The notes beneath the pieces were generated by a model that had not been told where the DNA came from, ran no database searches, and saw nothing but the letters and a program-made list of their open reading frames with translations. The translations under genes and the position numbers were made by a program. Shown piece after piece: positions 45,696 through 54,511 of a DNA stretch of 64,000 nt (its first letter is position 1; every line of letters begins with the position of its first letter). The stretch is from Thermalbibacter longus (GTDB taxonomy: Bacteria; Chloroflexota; Chloroflexia; Thermomicrobiales; Thermomicrobiaceae). The stretch lies in NCBI RefSeq assembly GCF_023806485.1, contig NZ_JAMSLR010000004.1:329136-393135 (forward strand), in the 5' to 3' direction.

Positions 45696-46883
45696 ATGGA
45701 ACCGATGGTGCCCCCGAAGGTAGGTGAGCTGGCGGGGCGCGTGGGCGCTCGGGCCCAAACTCGTGTCGAAGCGTACCTGCGCGATTTGACGCGGCTGGTC
45801 AACCTGGACAGCGGCACCTTCAATGTCCCGCTGGTGAACCAGGTCGGCTGCGAGCTCGCCGTGATGCTAGAGCGGGGCGGCTGGCGAGTCGAGCGCTACC
45901 CGGCCACCGGCTTCGGCGACCACCTCGTAGCGACACTGCCTGGGGACGGGCGGCGGCGCGTGATGCTCCTCGGACACTTCGACACGGTGTATCCGGCCGG
46001 CACGGCGGCGACCCGCCCGCTGGCCGTGCGCGAGGGCCGGGTCTACGGGCCCGGCGTGCTGGATATGAAGGGCGGGCTGGTGCTGGGCATCCACGCGGTG
46101 GAGCTGCTCGCCGGCTTCCCCGACCTGGCTCGGCCGGATCTCGTCTTCGTCCTGAACAGCGACGAGGAAGTCGGCTCCCCCACCTCGCGCCAGCTCATCG
46201 AGGAGACAGCGCGGGCGGCCGATGCCGTCTACGTGCTGGAACCGGGGCGCGAGCCGGGCGGGGTGCTCGCGACACGCAAGGGTGTGGGCATGTATTCGGT
46301 CACGGTACACGGCCGGGCCGCGCACGCCGGCGCGGCACCGCAGGACGGGCGCAGCGCCGTCCTGGAGCTGGCCTACAAGACGGTGCACTGGCACCAGCTC
46401 AACGACTTCGAGAAAGGCACCACCGTCAACGTCACCGTGGTGCGGGGCGGGACGCGGAGGAACGTCGTCCCTAAGCTCGCCATGGCCGAGATCGATGTCC
46501 GAGTGCCCAGCCACGAAGAGGCCACCCGGGTCGACCAGGCGATCCGCGAGATCGCCGCGCGTTCCTGGGTGCCGGATACCAGGGCCGAGGTGAGCGGCGG
46601 GCTGAACCGGCCGCCGATGCAGAAGCTGGACGGCACGCATTCCCTCTTGAGGTTGGCTGAGGCGATCGTGCAAGCGATGGGGCTGGAGTTCGCTGAGCTC
46701 GCGAGCGGTGGTGGGAGCGATGGAAACTTCACGGCGCTCATCGGGGTGCCGACGCTGGATGGCCTCGGACCGATCGGGCGAGGAGCGCACAGCTCCGCGG
46801 AGTACATCGACCTGGAGAGTCTCCCGACCAGGCTCACCTTGCTGGCGCTGCTCATCGCGCTCGCGCCGCCGCGCTCCGAGTAA
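45696..46883 (+). CDS. M20-family peptidase, glutamate carboxypeptidase (CPG2)-like
   Basis: 395 residues. Zinc-site motifs: LLGHFDTVYPAGT, GPGVLDMKGG, NSDEEVGSP (catalytic Glu-Glu), and SSAEYIDLESLPTR near the end; the dimerisation lid has VTVHGRAAHAGAAPQDGRSA. This pattern resembles carboxypeptidase G2/ArgE-DapE relatives that release C-terminal glutamate or deacylate amino acids; substrate unknown. It follows the M24 gene by nine bases. Its last 32 bases overlap the convergent HxlR gene. Confidence 0.88.
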   Translation: MEPMVPPKVGELAGRVGARAQTRVEAYLRDLTRLVNLDSGTFNVPLVNQVGCELAVMLERGGWRVERYPATGFGDHLVATLPGDGRRRVMLLGHFDTVYPAGTAATRPLAVREGRVYGPGVLDMKGGLVLGIHAVELLAGFPDLARPDLVFVLNSDEEVGSPTSRQLIEETARAADAVYVLEPGREPGGVLATRKGVGMYSVTVHGRAAHAGAAPQDGRSAVLELAYKTVHWHQLNDFEKGTTVNVTVVRGGTRRNVVPKLAMAEIDVRVPSHEEATRVDQAIREIAARSWVPDTRAEVSGGLNRPPMQKLDGTHSLLRLAEAIVQAMGLEFAELASGGGSDGNFTALIGVPTLDGLGPIGRGAHSSAEYIDLESLPTRLTLLALLIALAPPRSE

Positions 46884-47229
46884 GCTCCTCTTTCTGCCTG
46901 CCCGCTGGCTCAGCGACGAGCCAGGCCCGGCCGTAGGCGCGCATGTCGCGGATGAGCGGCACCAGCGCCTGGCCCTTGGCCGTCAGCTCGTAGCGCGGGC
47001 GAGCCGACGCCGGCTCGGACAAGCGTTGGATGATGCCCTGCTGCTCGAGCTGTTTCAGCCTGGTCGAGAGGGTCTTGGGGCTAATCCCGCTGACCGAGTG
47101 CTGCAACTGGGAGAAACGCTTCGGGCCCTTAGACAGATCGCGGATGATCAGCGGTGTCCATACGTCGCAGATGATCGATGCCGTCTGGGCCAGCGGGCAG
47201 TGGTCCAACGAATCGCGCGGTGGCCTCAT
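46852..47229 (-). CDS. HxlR-family winged-helix transcriptional regulator
   Basis: 125 residues. The N-terminal CPLAQTASIICDVWTPLIIRDL with a conserved cysteine, then the winged helix GPKRFSQLQHSVSGISPKTLSTRLKQL (read in parts) and GIIQRLSEPASARPRYELTAKG are typical of HxlR/MarR-like repressors that sense oxidants or electrophiles. The C-terminal tail is unconserved. It overlaps the M20 gene tail to tail; what it controls is not evident. Confidence 0.88.
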   Translation of the reverse strand: MRPPRDSLDHCPLAQTASIICDVWTPLIIRDLSKGPKRFSQLQHSVSGISPKTLSTRLKQLEQQGIIQRLSEPASARPRYELTAKGQALVPLIRDMRAYGRAWLVAEPAGRQKEELTRSAAARAR

Positions 47230-47461
47230 GAGCGGCTGACCTCCATGAGCGTGTCCTGTCTTGCCTGAGCAAGCCGGGGTGCTTGCCCGTCACGGCCATC
47301 GCTAGCGCAAGGATAGCATGCACGTGCTCAGTGTAGATTGACAGAAGGCTTGCCGGGTTACGTTCCGGCTTGGGTGGCGCCCAGGGGATGGTATTGCTGG
47401 CGAGCGACGGTATGCTCTCCAAGGCGGAGTGGAGCGTGCTGGTCGAGCGGTCGGACGATCG

Positions 47462-48979
47462 ATGAGGGGCGAGCGGGCTGAATTGGCGCCCAGTTCAGAG
47501 TTGCCGCGGCGGGCTTGGGAGATCCGCTTGCCGGTCTGGCCGGTGTCGACGGCTCCGGTGCCGGGGTGGTTGGTGACTGGGGCTGGGGCGGTGACCGCCG
47601 TTGCCGGGGGCGGGCTAGTTGGCTTGGTGGCGGCGTGGCTCGGTCCGGTTCCGGCCGCTGGCCTGCTCGGCGCGCTGGTGGCGGGGATCGCGATCGTCAC
47701 CGACGCGCGAGCCGGTCTCTGGGTCGTGCTCGCCATCTGCGCGCTGCTCCCGTTCGCGGTCATCCCGGTCAAAGTCGTGTTGACGCCGGCGCTTCTCGAG
47801 ACCGCGAGCGCAGCGGTGCTGGGCGTCTGGCTGCTCTCGACGCTGCTCCGGCGCGACCGGCTCCTGCCGGTTCACACTGCTGGGCTGTGGGTAGCCCTGC
47901 TCCTGGTGGTGACGCTGTTCGCGTTCGTGCTCGGGCTCGGGCGCGGGTATACCACGCAGACCTACCACGACTACATGAAGTTCATCTTCGGGGTGCTGCT
48001 GTTCTACGTAGTCTGGAGCACGACGCAGACGATCGACGACGCGCGCCGGCTGCTGACCGTGCTGCTCGTCGTCACCGGGCTGGCCGCACTCGGCGGGCTC
48101 GTCCTCTACATCGCCGGCCCGCAGGTCACGTTGCTGGCGCTGGCGAGGCTGATCCCCTACGGCTATCCGAGCGACCGGATCGTCCGCTACATCGAGGATG
48201 ACCCGGCCAAGCCGATGCGGCTGACCAGTACCTCCGTCGACCCCAACTCGTTCGCCGGATTAGTAGCGGTCGTGCTAGTGCTGGCCGTCGTGCAGGGGAT
48301 CGCCCGCCGGCCGGTGTTGCCGCGCTGGCTCTGCTGGGGCGTCGCTGCGGTGCTTGCCCCGGCGCTGCTTCTGACCTACTCGCGCGCCGGTTGGCTCGGC
48401 GCGGCGGCGGGCATTGGGCTCGCTGCCGTCCTGCGCTATCGCTGGATGCTTGTCCCCGGCGTCGCTGGCCTGGCAGGCGCTCTGGCGCTGGGTCTGGGCG
48501 AGGTCTTCTTCCAGCGGCTGTGGCTGGGCTTCACGCTGCAGGACCCGGCGACCAGGATGCGACTGGAGGAGTACCGCACTGCACTCGCGATCATCCGCGA
48601 ATATCCCCTATTCGGCGTCGGCTTCGGCGACGGGCCGACGATCGCGCTCTGGACGGGCGTGTCGAGCATCTACCTGATGGTGGCCGAGCGGATGGGGTTG
48701 CTCGGCCTGGCCGCGTTCTTGCTCGCGGTGGGATCGATCGCGCTGGCCGGCCTGAGGGCCTGGCGCCAGGCCGCTGACCGGCCAGCGGGAGATCTGCTTC
48801 TGGCGCTCGGCGGCGCGCAGTGCGCGGCGCTCTTCATCGGGCTCTTCGATCACTATTTCTTCAACATCAGCTTCCCGCACATGGCCACGGTCTTCTGGAC
48901 CATCCACGCGCTGATCCTGGCCGTGAGCCAGCAGGTGCGCCCCCTATCGCGGCTAGTCTCTCCGCCACGGCGGGCTTGA
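47462..48979 (+). CDS. O-antigen ligase/polymerase-family membrane protein
   Basis: Multispanning membrane protein, about 505 residues with roughly ten to twelve hydrophobic helices. The Wzy_C/WaaL-type region carries the central periplasmic loop (about residues 370-400), with SVDPNSFAGLVA before it, LTYSRAGWLGA, and RMRLEEYRTALAIIREYPLFGVGFGD (read in two parts), the usual signature of this family. Such proteins polymerise or transfer glycans at the cell surface. No glycosyltransferase genes are adjacent. ATG 47462 is used; a GTG at 47429 is in frame. A TTGACA at 47338 lacks a good -10. Confidence 0.78.
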   Translation: MRGERAELAPSSELPRRAWEIRLPVWPVSTAPVPGWLVTGAGAVTAVAGGGLVGLVAAWLGPVPAAGLLGALVAGIAIVTDARAGLWVVLAICALLPFAVIPVKVVLTPALLETASAAVLGVWLLSTLLRRDRLLPVHTAGLWVALLLVVTLFAFVLGLGRGYTTQTYHDYMKFIFGVLLFYVVWSTTQTIDDARRLLTVLLVVTGLAALGGLVLYIAGPQVTLLALARLIPYGYPSDRIVRYIEDDPAKPMRLTSTSVDPNSFAGLVAVVLVLAVVQGIARRPVLPRWLCWGVAAVLAPALLLTYSRAGWLGAAAGIGLAAVLRYRWMLVPGVAGLAGALALGLGEVFFQRLWLGFTLQDPATRMRLEEYRTALAIIREYPLFGVGFGDGPTIALWTGVSSIYLMVAERMGLLGLAAFLLAVGSIALAGLRAWRQAADRPAGDLLLALGGAQCAALFIGLFDHYFFNISFPHMATVFWTIHALILAVSQQVRPLSRLVSPPRRA

Positions 48980-49041
48980 CAGTCCCGAGCGCCAGCGATA
49001 GCGTCGATCCCGAAACCAGTGGCAACCAGGGAGGTGAGGCC

Positions 49042-50781
49042 ATGTCGCTGGACGCGGTCTATCGGCGCCACCTCGACATCACGGTGGAGTACGACGTCCC
49101 CGCCCGCATGCGAGACGGCACGACGCTCTACGCCGACCTCTACCGCCCGACTCGTGGCGGGCCGTTCCCGGTGCTGCTGATGAGACTCCCGTACGACAAG
49201 ACCCAGGCGGAGAACCTCACGTATCACCACCCGGCGTGGTACGCGCGCCAGGGCTTCATGGTGGTCGTCCAGGACACGCGTGGGCGCTGGCGCTCGGAGG
49301 GCGACTTCTATCCGTTCGCCTTCGAGGCCGAGGACGGGTACGACACGGTCGAGTGGGCCGCATCGCTGCCCGGCTCCAACGGACGAGTCGGCATGTACGG
49401 CTTCTCGTACGTCGGCGCGACACAGCTCCTGGCAGCGACCCAGCGGCCGCCCAGCCTGCGCGCGATCTGTCCCGGGCTCACCGCTTCCCAGTACTACGAC
49501 GGCTGGACGTACAACGGCGGCGCGTTCGCGCTCGCCTTCTGCGCCTCCTGGGCCACGCAACTAGCCATCGATACTGCCAAGCGGCGCGGTGACGACACCG
49601 CGACTGCCCAGCTCGCCGCCGCGTTCATGCAGGCTCCTGCCTGGTACAGCTCCCTGCCGCTAAAGGAGTATCCACCGTTGGCCGCTACTGGCCTCGCTCC
49701 GTACTTCTTCGATTGGCTCGAGCACTCGAGTTACGACGAGTACTGGCGCCGCTGGAGCATCGACGAGGACTACTCGCAGATCACCGTGGCCGCCCTGCAC
49801 ATCGGAGGCTGGTACGACATCTTCATCCATGGGACGGTGAAGAACTTCGCTGGCCTGCGCCGTGAGGCGGGCGACGAGAACGCGCGGCGGATGCAGAAGC
49901 TCCTGGTCGGCCCCTGGTACCACCTCCCGTGGGGACAGGTGACCGGCTGCGTCGACTTCGGGCCCGAGGCCCGCAACATCGTCGATCTGTGGCAACTGCG
50001 CTGGCTGAAACAATTCCTGATGGACGAGGACACCGGTGTCCTGGACTCGCCGGTGACCGTCTTCGTCATGGGGATCAATGAGTGGCGCGACTTCGACGAC
50101 TGGCCGCCACCCGGGGTCGTCGAACGAGACTTCTACCTGCACAGTGCCGGCGCGGCCAACTCGATCAACGGGAACGGCCGGCTGAATCTCGATCCGCCCG
50201 GCGGCGAACCGCCGGACGTCTATACCTACGACCCGCTCTTCCCGACGCCCAGCGCTGGGGGCCGATCCTGCTGCTTCGCGACGATTGCCCCGATGGGCCC
50301 GGCTGACCAGGCGGCCGTGGAGATCTCCAACGGTGTCCTGGTCTACACCTCGGCGCCGCTCGAACGAGACCTTATGGTGGTGGGGCCAGTGCGCGCCACG
50401 CTCTACGCCGCCTCCTCGGCCCACGACACCGACTTCACCGTCAAGCTCTGCGACGTCGGCCCGGCTGGGCAGTCGATCAACATCGCGCAGGGGATCGTCC
50501 GCGCGCGCTTCCGGGAGTCGCTCAGCCAGCCCAGCCTGATCACACCGGGAGAGGTGCACGAGTACCGGATCGACCTCGGCCCGACGGCGCACGTCTTCCG
50601 TCGGGGGCACCAGATCCGCGTGCAGGTGTCGAGCAGCGATTTTCCGCACTGGGATCGCAACCTGAACACCGGTGGCGAGCTGGGTGCCGAGGGCGCGGCC
50701 GCGGCGCGCGTGGCGACGCAGATCGTCCTCCACCAGCACGACTACGCCTCTCGGATTACGTTGCCGGTGCTGGAAGAGTAG
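49042..50781 (+). CDS. CocE/NonD-family serine hydrolase
   Basis: 579-residue alpha/beta hydrolase with a C-terminal jelly-roll, the X-Pro dipeptidyl-peptidase/cocaine-esterase layout. The N-terminal segment has MRDGTTLYADLYRP and VVVQDTRGRWRSEGDFYPF; the nucleophile is Ser122 in GFSYVGATQ; the C-terminal domain has HDTDFTVKLCDV and RRGHQIRVQVSSSDFPHWDRN. The family includes X-Pro dipeptidyl peptidases, esterases and antibiotic acylases. With nearby M24 and M20 genes, a peptide-related role is plausible. ATG 49042 has GGGAGGTGAGG upstream. No secretion signal is visible. Confidence 0.85.
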   Translation: MSLDAVYRRHLDITVEYDVPARMRDGTTLYADLYRPTRGGPFPVLLMRLPYDKTQAENLTYHHPAWYARQGFMVVVQDTRGRWRSEGDFYPFAFEAEDGYDTVEWAASLPGSNGRVGMYGFSYVGATQLLAATQRPPSLRAICPGLTASQYYDGWTYNGGAFALAFCASWATQLAIDTAKRRGDDTATAQLAAAFMQAPAWYSSLPLKEYPPLAATGLAPYFFDWLEHSSYDEYWRRWSIDEDYSQITVAALHIGGWYDIFIHGTVKNFAGLRREAGDENARRMQKLLVGPWYHLPWGQVTGCVDFGPEARNIVDLWQLRWLKQFLMDEDTGVLDSPVTVFVMGINEWRDFDDWPPPGVVERDFYLHSAGAANSINGNGRLNLDPPGGEPPDVYTYDPLFPTPSAGGRSCCFATIAPMGPADQAAVEISNGVLVYTSAPLERDLMVVGPVRATLYAASSAHDTDFTVKLCDVGPAGQSINIAQGIVRARFRESLSQPSLITPGEVHEYRIDLGPTAHVFRRGHQIRVQVSSSDFPHWDRNLNTGGELGAEGAAAARVATQIVLHQHDYASRITLPVLEE

Positions 50782-50867
50782 CGGCCGGCGGCTCGACAGG
50801 CTGGTTGAGCGTCTCGCCGAGCGCGCGTTGCCGATCGCCGATCGCAACGAGGTACACTAGGCCGGGC

Positions 50868-50890
50868 GGGAGCGGCTCCACTCCGCTCCC
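50868..50890 (+). repeat. Leader hairpin before the class V aminotransferase gene
   Basis: GGGAGCGG (50868-50875) pairs with CCGCTCCC (50883-50890) around seven bases. A TACACT -10-like element ends about 12 bases before it, so the stem would be at the very start of the transcript. Confidence 0.5.
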
Positions 50891-50928
50891 GCGCTGCGCT
50901 GGACTCGTGTTCGGGTGATGGAGCGCGT

Positions 50929-52023
50929 ATGCGGGTGACTGACCTCCGGATCGCTGGTCCGACCCCGATTCCCCCGGCTGTCATGCAGGCGATGCAGCGT
51001 CCGATGATCTACCATCGCGGCGCAACCTTTCGCGGATTCTTCAAGGGACTGCTCAGGCAACTCGAGCGTGTCCACCAGACAGACGGGAGCGTGCTCGTCC
51101 TGCCAGGGACTGGATCGGCGGGGTGGGAGATCGTGCTGGTGAACACGCTCTGCCCAGGCGACCGCGTGCTGGCGGTCGTCGCTGGCGACTTCGGAGAGCG
51201 CTGGGCGAGCGTGGCCGCGCGGTTCGGCTTGCGGGTGGAGCGCGTCGAGGTTCCCTGGGGCCGCGCGGCGACAGCGGAGATCGTCGGGCGGGCGCTGGCG
51301 GCGAACCCGGACGTCAAGGCGGTGCTCTACACCTACAACGAGACCTCGACCGGAGTGGCGAACCCGCTGCCGGAGGTGGGCGAGCTGGTCAGGCAACACG
51401 GCGCGCTCCTGCTCGTCGACGGGGTCAGCGCCGTGGCCGGCATGCCGTTGGAGATGGACGCCTGGGGGGTCGACCTCATCTTCAGCGGGTCGCAGAAGGC
51501 CTGGATGTGCCCGCCGGGCCTGGTCATCGTCGGCGTCGGCCCGCGGGCCTGGGCGGCCAGCGAGCGAGCTGGCTTCCCCCGGGCGTTCTGGGATCTCAGC
51601 GAGTACCGCGCGCAGGCGGAGACGGGCGACCTGCCGTCGACTGCGCCGCTGACGCTGCTCTATGCGCTCCAGGCCGCCTGCGACCTCATCGAGGCCGAGG
51701 GGCTGGAGCAGGTCTTCGCGCGCCACCGCTTGCTCGCCGAGCTCGTCAGGGACGGCGCCACCCGGCTGGGCTACCAGTTGCTCGCCGAGCCGCCGTACGC
51801 CTCGCCGACGGTGACGGCGCTGCTGCCGCCCGATGGCCTCGCCGCCGATACGGTCGTGCGGGAGTTGCGGGAGCGTCACGGTATCGAGGTGAACGGCGGC
51901 CAGGGGCGGCTACGGGGGAAGATCGTGCGCGTGGGCCACATGGGATGGGTGCACGAGCCGGAGCTCCACCGCCTGCTGGCGGCGTTGGAAGACGTCAGCG
52001 CCGCGAGGCGGGAACCTCGCTGA
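50929..52023 (+). CDS. Class V PLP aminotransferase (serine/alanine-glyoxylate type)
   Basis: 364-residue fold type I enzyme. The PLP lysine is Lys190 in SGSQKAWM; LVDGVSAVAGMPLEMD carries the PLP Asp, and YNETSTGVANPL is the substrate-loop segment. GTGSAGWE near residue 60 binds phosphate, and RVGHMGWVHEPEL is the typical C-terminal end. Alanine-, serine-glyoxylate and related aminotransferases share this pattern; phosphoserine specificity cannot be excluded. GGAG lies five bases before the ATG. Confidence 0.88.
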   Translation: MRVTDLRIAGPTPIPPAVMQAMQRPMIYHRGATFRGFFKGLLRQLERVHQTDGSVLVLPGTGSAGWEIVLVNTLCPGDRVLAVVAGDFGERWASVAARFGLRVERVEVPWGRAATAEIVGRALAANPDVKAVLYTYNETSTGVANPLPEVGELVRQHGALLLVDGVSAVAGMPLEMDAWGVDLIFSGSQKAWMCPPGLVIVGVGPRAWAASERAGFPRAFWDLSEYRAQAETGDLPSTAPLTLLYALQAACDLIEAEGLEQVFARHRLLAELVRDGATRLGYQLLAEPPYASPTVTALLPPDGLAADTVVRELRERHGIEVNGGQGRLRGKIVRVGHMGWVHEPELHRLLAALEDVSAARREPR

Positions 52024-52259
52024 CCGGCTTTCCATCCAGCATCAACGGGCGGCCAGGCGATTCGAGACTTCGCGGCCGGCTCGTCCCCACAGCGAGCCGT
52101 GGCGGGAGCCGGGCCGCGCCCGCGACCCTGCGAGCGCGCCGGCTCGCAGCGAGCCCGGAGGGCAGCGGACTGCCCATTAGGCGCGATCCAGTGGCTGCTC
52201 GGAGTGTGCCCGCGCGGCTCTCACTCCGCCTGCGGCACACATGTCTTGCCGTCACCGTG

Positions 52260-52498
52260 TCGAGCAGGGTGGCATCGGCTGAGACATCGCCGCTGCCGTC
52301 CGCGTCCCAGTAGACCTCGACATCGAACGGGTCCCCAAGCGTGGTGTCGCCCGTGCCGCTCGAAACGAGACCGCACACGTGGATGAGCGGCGAGACCGCC
52401 TGGTCGTTCGCGTCCGTGCTCGCCGCCGCCACCTCGTCATCGCTCGAGCAGCCGCCGAACGACGCGCTAGCCGTGAGGGTCGAGGAACGACTCGAGCA
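52260..52498 (-). pseudogene. Possible remnant of a lipoprotein gene
   Basis: In the 770-base gap between the aminotransferase gene and rpsA, one minus-strand frame has protein-like sequence: a short hydrophobic run ending SFGGC (lipobox-like), then DANDQAVSPLIHVCGL and DPFDVEVYWDADGSGD. It has no start codon after its upstream stop and becomes low-complexity Arg-rich sequence after DTVTA. This looks like the truncated end of an exported protein. Chance coding-like sequence in GC-rich DNA is the alternative. The rest of 52024-52259 shows only GC-rich sequence with short repeats. Confidence 0.3.
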
Positions 52499-52533
52499 CT
52501 AAGCCGAAGCCGGCTCGGGAAGGGACGAGGGTG

Positions 52534-52637
52534 TCACCGGGTAGGGGCGACCCCCTGTGGTCGCCCGGTGATTGCCCAAACACTAGGGGGCGTCGGGGAG
52601 ACGAGGGGCAAGCACGGGGGCCTGCCTCTACAGGTGA
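52534..52637. repeat. Palindromic intergenic repeat element (about 104 bp)
   Basis: The left end, from TCACCGGGTAGGGGCGACC, is matched in inverted orientation by the right end (CCTGCCTCTACAGGTGA in the plus strand), with a few mismatches. Inside the left arm, GGGCGACC pairs with GGTCGCCC, and an outer TCACCGGG/CCCGGTGA can also pair. TTGCCC and GGGCAA lie inside. The shape is that of a REP- or MITE-like non-coding element. Only one copy is in this window. Confidence 0.6.
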
Positions 52638-52677
52638 TCGTTCGCCGGGGCGGCCCCGAGGATGCGTCATAGGCCGC

Positions 52678-52706
52678 TTGCCCTCGCGCAGGGGCGCTAT
52701 TATACT
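52678..52706 (+). promoter_or_regulatory. Promoter of rpsA
   Basis: TTGCCC (52678-52683), 17 bases, TATACT (52701-52706). It lies 40 bases after the palindromic repeat and 87 bases before the rpsA start. Confidence 0.75.
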
Positions 52707-52792
52707 TATCGAGTGTCCTTGCTAGCCGTTTTCCCGCGTCTCTCGACGAGCCCGGGAGGGGGTTAGCGAAACTGAGGCACCGAGGAAGGTTC

Positions 52793-54142
52793 ATGGTGGA
52801 GCAGATCGACGACGTGCAGACCGGCCGGCAAGCGCGCCCGTTCGGGCAGGATCCCGTGGAGGACGGGCAGTCCGCCCTGCAGGAGCTTCTGAGCGACCCG
52901 GCCCACGATTACCGGGTGTTCAAGTACGGCGATGTGGTCGAGGGCCAGGTCATGGCCATCGGCCGGGACGAGATCCTGGTCGACATCGGCGGCAAGTCGG
53001 AAGGGGTCATTCCGAGTCGCGAATTCTCGACGCTGTCGCCGGAGGAGCTGGCGCGGCTGCAGCCGGGTGACCGAATCCTGGTGTTCGTGATGCAGTCCGA
53101 AGACCAGGCCGGCCAGGCTGTCCTTTCGATCGACCGGGCTCGGCAGGAGAAGAGCTGGCGGCGGTTGCAAGAGGTCTACGAAGCTGGCGAGATCATCGAG
53201 GCCGAGGTCGTCAACTACAACAAGGGTGGCCTGCTGGTCAACCTCGAAGGGGTGCGTGGCTTCGTCCCAGCTTCGCAGGTCATTGCGATTCGCGGTGGTG
53301 ACGAGAGCACCAAGCAGGCCGACATGGCCCGGATGATCGGCTCCAGACTGAAGCTGAAGATCATCGAGATCAACCGGCATCGGAACCGGTTGATCCTCTC
53401 TGAGCGGCAGGCCGTGCAGGAGCAGCGCGATGCGGTCAAGGCTCAGCTCATCGAGACGCTGCGCGAGGGCGAGGTCCGGCGCGGCCGGGTGACGAGCATC
53501 GCCGATTTCGGAGCCTTCGTGGATATCGGCGGAGCTGATGGTCTCGTCCACCTCTCCGAGCTCTCATGGAGCCGAGTGAAGCACCCGAGCGAGGTGCTCC
53601 AGGTGGGTGACGAGGTCGATGTCTATGTCCTCTCCGTCAACCCCGAGCAAAAGAAGATCGCGCTGAGCATCCGTCGGACTCAGCCAGAGCCCTGGTCACG
53701 CGTGGCTAGCGCGTACAACGTCGGGCAACTGGTGCGGGGCACGGTGACGCAGCTTGCCAACTTCGGAGCGTTCGCCCGGCTGGAAGACGGTATCGAGGGC
53801 TTGATCCACGTGTCCGAGCTGGCCGGCTGGCGCGTTGAGCACCCGCGCGAGGTGCTCAACGAGGGTGACGAAGTTATTGTCAGGATTATCCGGATCGACC
53901 CAGCGAGGAGGCGCATCGGGCTGAGCTTGCGCCAGGCGCTGGAGGCCGCCGACGAAGAGATCGAAGCAGCACTGGGGCCGGAGGGCGTGGCGATCAAGCA
54001 ACAGTTGCTCGATCGAGGTATCACGCCGTATCCTGAAGAAGGAGACTCCGAGCCGGAAGACGAACCGACGGCCGAGCTCGATGAGGAAAAAGCGGAGGCC
54101 GAATCGGAGACACCTCCGGCCGATAATGGTGAGGGCGCGTAG
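52793..54142 (+). CDS. rpsA: 30S ribosomal protein S1 homologue (four S1 domains)
   Basis: 449 residues with four S1 (OB-fold) repeats at about 45-115, 128-205, 221-290 and 306-376. Repeats 3 and 4 are the most typical ([21 protein letters not shown], read in part; [23 protein letters not shown], read in part), each followed by a GDEV..VL/RI segment. An acidic Glu-rich tail of some 45 residues ends the chain. The four-domain form is common outside proteobacteria. It binds mRNA in translation initiation or, in related proteins, RNA in general. ATG has GAGGAAGG upstream. Monocistronic, with two hairpins behind it. Confidence 0.92.
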   Translation: MVEQIDDVQTGRQARPFGQDPVEDGQSALQELLSDPAHDYRVFKYGDVVEGQVMAIGRDEILVDIGGKSEGVIPSREFSTLSPEELARLQPGDRILVFVMQSEDQAGQAVLSIDRARQEKSWRRLQEVYEAGEIIEAEVVNYNKGGLLVNLEGVRGFVPASQVIAIRGGDESTKQADMARMIGSRLKLKIIEINRHRNRLILSERQAVQEQRDAVKAQLIETLREGEVRRGRVTSIADFGAFVDIGGADGLVHLSELSWSRVKHPSEVLQVGDEVDVYVLSVNPEQKKIALSIRRTQPEPWSRVASAYNVGQLVRGTVTQLANFGAFARLEDGIEGLIHVSELAGWRVEHPREVLNEGDEVIVRIIRIDPARRRIGLSLRQALEAADEEIEAALGPEGVAIKQQLLDRGITPYPEEGDSEPEDEPTAELDEEKAEAESETPPADNGEGA

Positions 54143-54177
54143 CCCGCGATCCCGCCAGACCCCCGCACACGAACAAG

Positions 54178-54249
54178 GTGCCTGGTTGTCGTGCTCCCAG
54201 GCACGGCCAGGCGAGAAGGCCCCCAGCCGGCAGCGCCGTGTGGGGGCCT
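54178..54249 (+). repeat. Two hairpins downstream of rpsA
   Basis: GTGCCTGG/CCAGGCAC (54178-54204, 11-base loop) and AGGCCCCCA/TGGGGGCCT (54217-54249, 15-base loop). Neither is followed by a T-run. They may mark the rpsA 3' end. The remainder of the gap to clpC (54250-54511) has no clear promoter. Confidence 0.5.
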
Positions 54250-54511
54250 GAGGTTCCTTGCAGGACTGTCAGGTCCCGCCGGCCCGATCCACGCCCAGGA
54301 CCGGCAGCCAGCACATCCGGATTGGCCTCGCGCCTTCCGGTACCGAAGTCCTCAGGGAAACCCGGCGATCGGTACCGATGGAAGATAGGACGGATCGCTG
54401 CCGTTTCAGTAGACTAGAAGGTGTCACGCAGGGCATGGGCATCGGAACTGACCCGACCGGGAGTCGAACGAGACAGAGACTGATCGAGGGTTGAGGCCCG
54501 AGGAGTGCATC

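Noticed and set aside
47338..47343. TTGACA as a promoter for the O-antigen-ligase-like gene
   Set aside because: No acceptable -10 lies 16-18 bases downstream; the nearest TACGTT is only 15 bases away.
54143..54511. Small gene in the rpsA-clpC gap
   Set aside because: Short open frames here lack ribosome-binding sites and overlap two hairpins; no coding signature seen.
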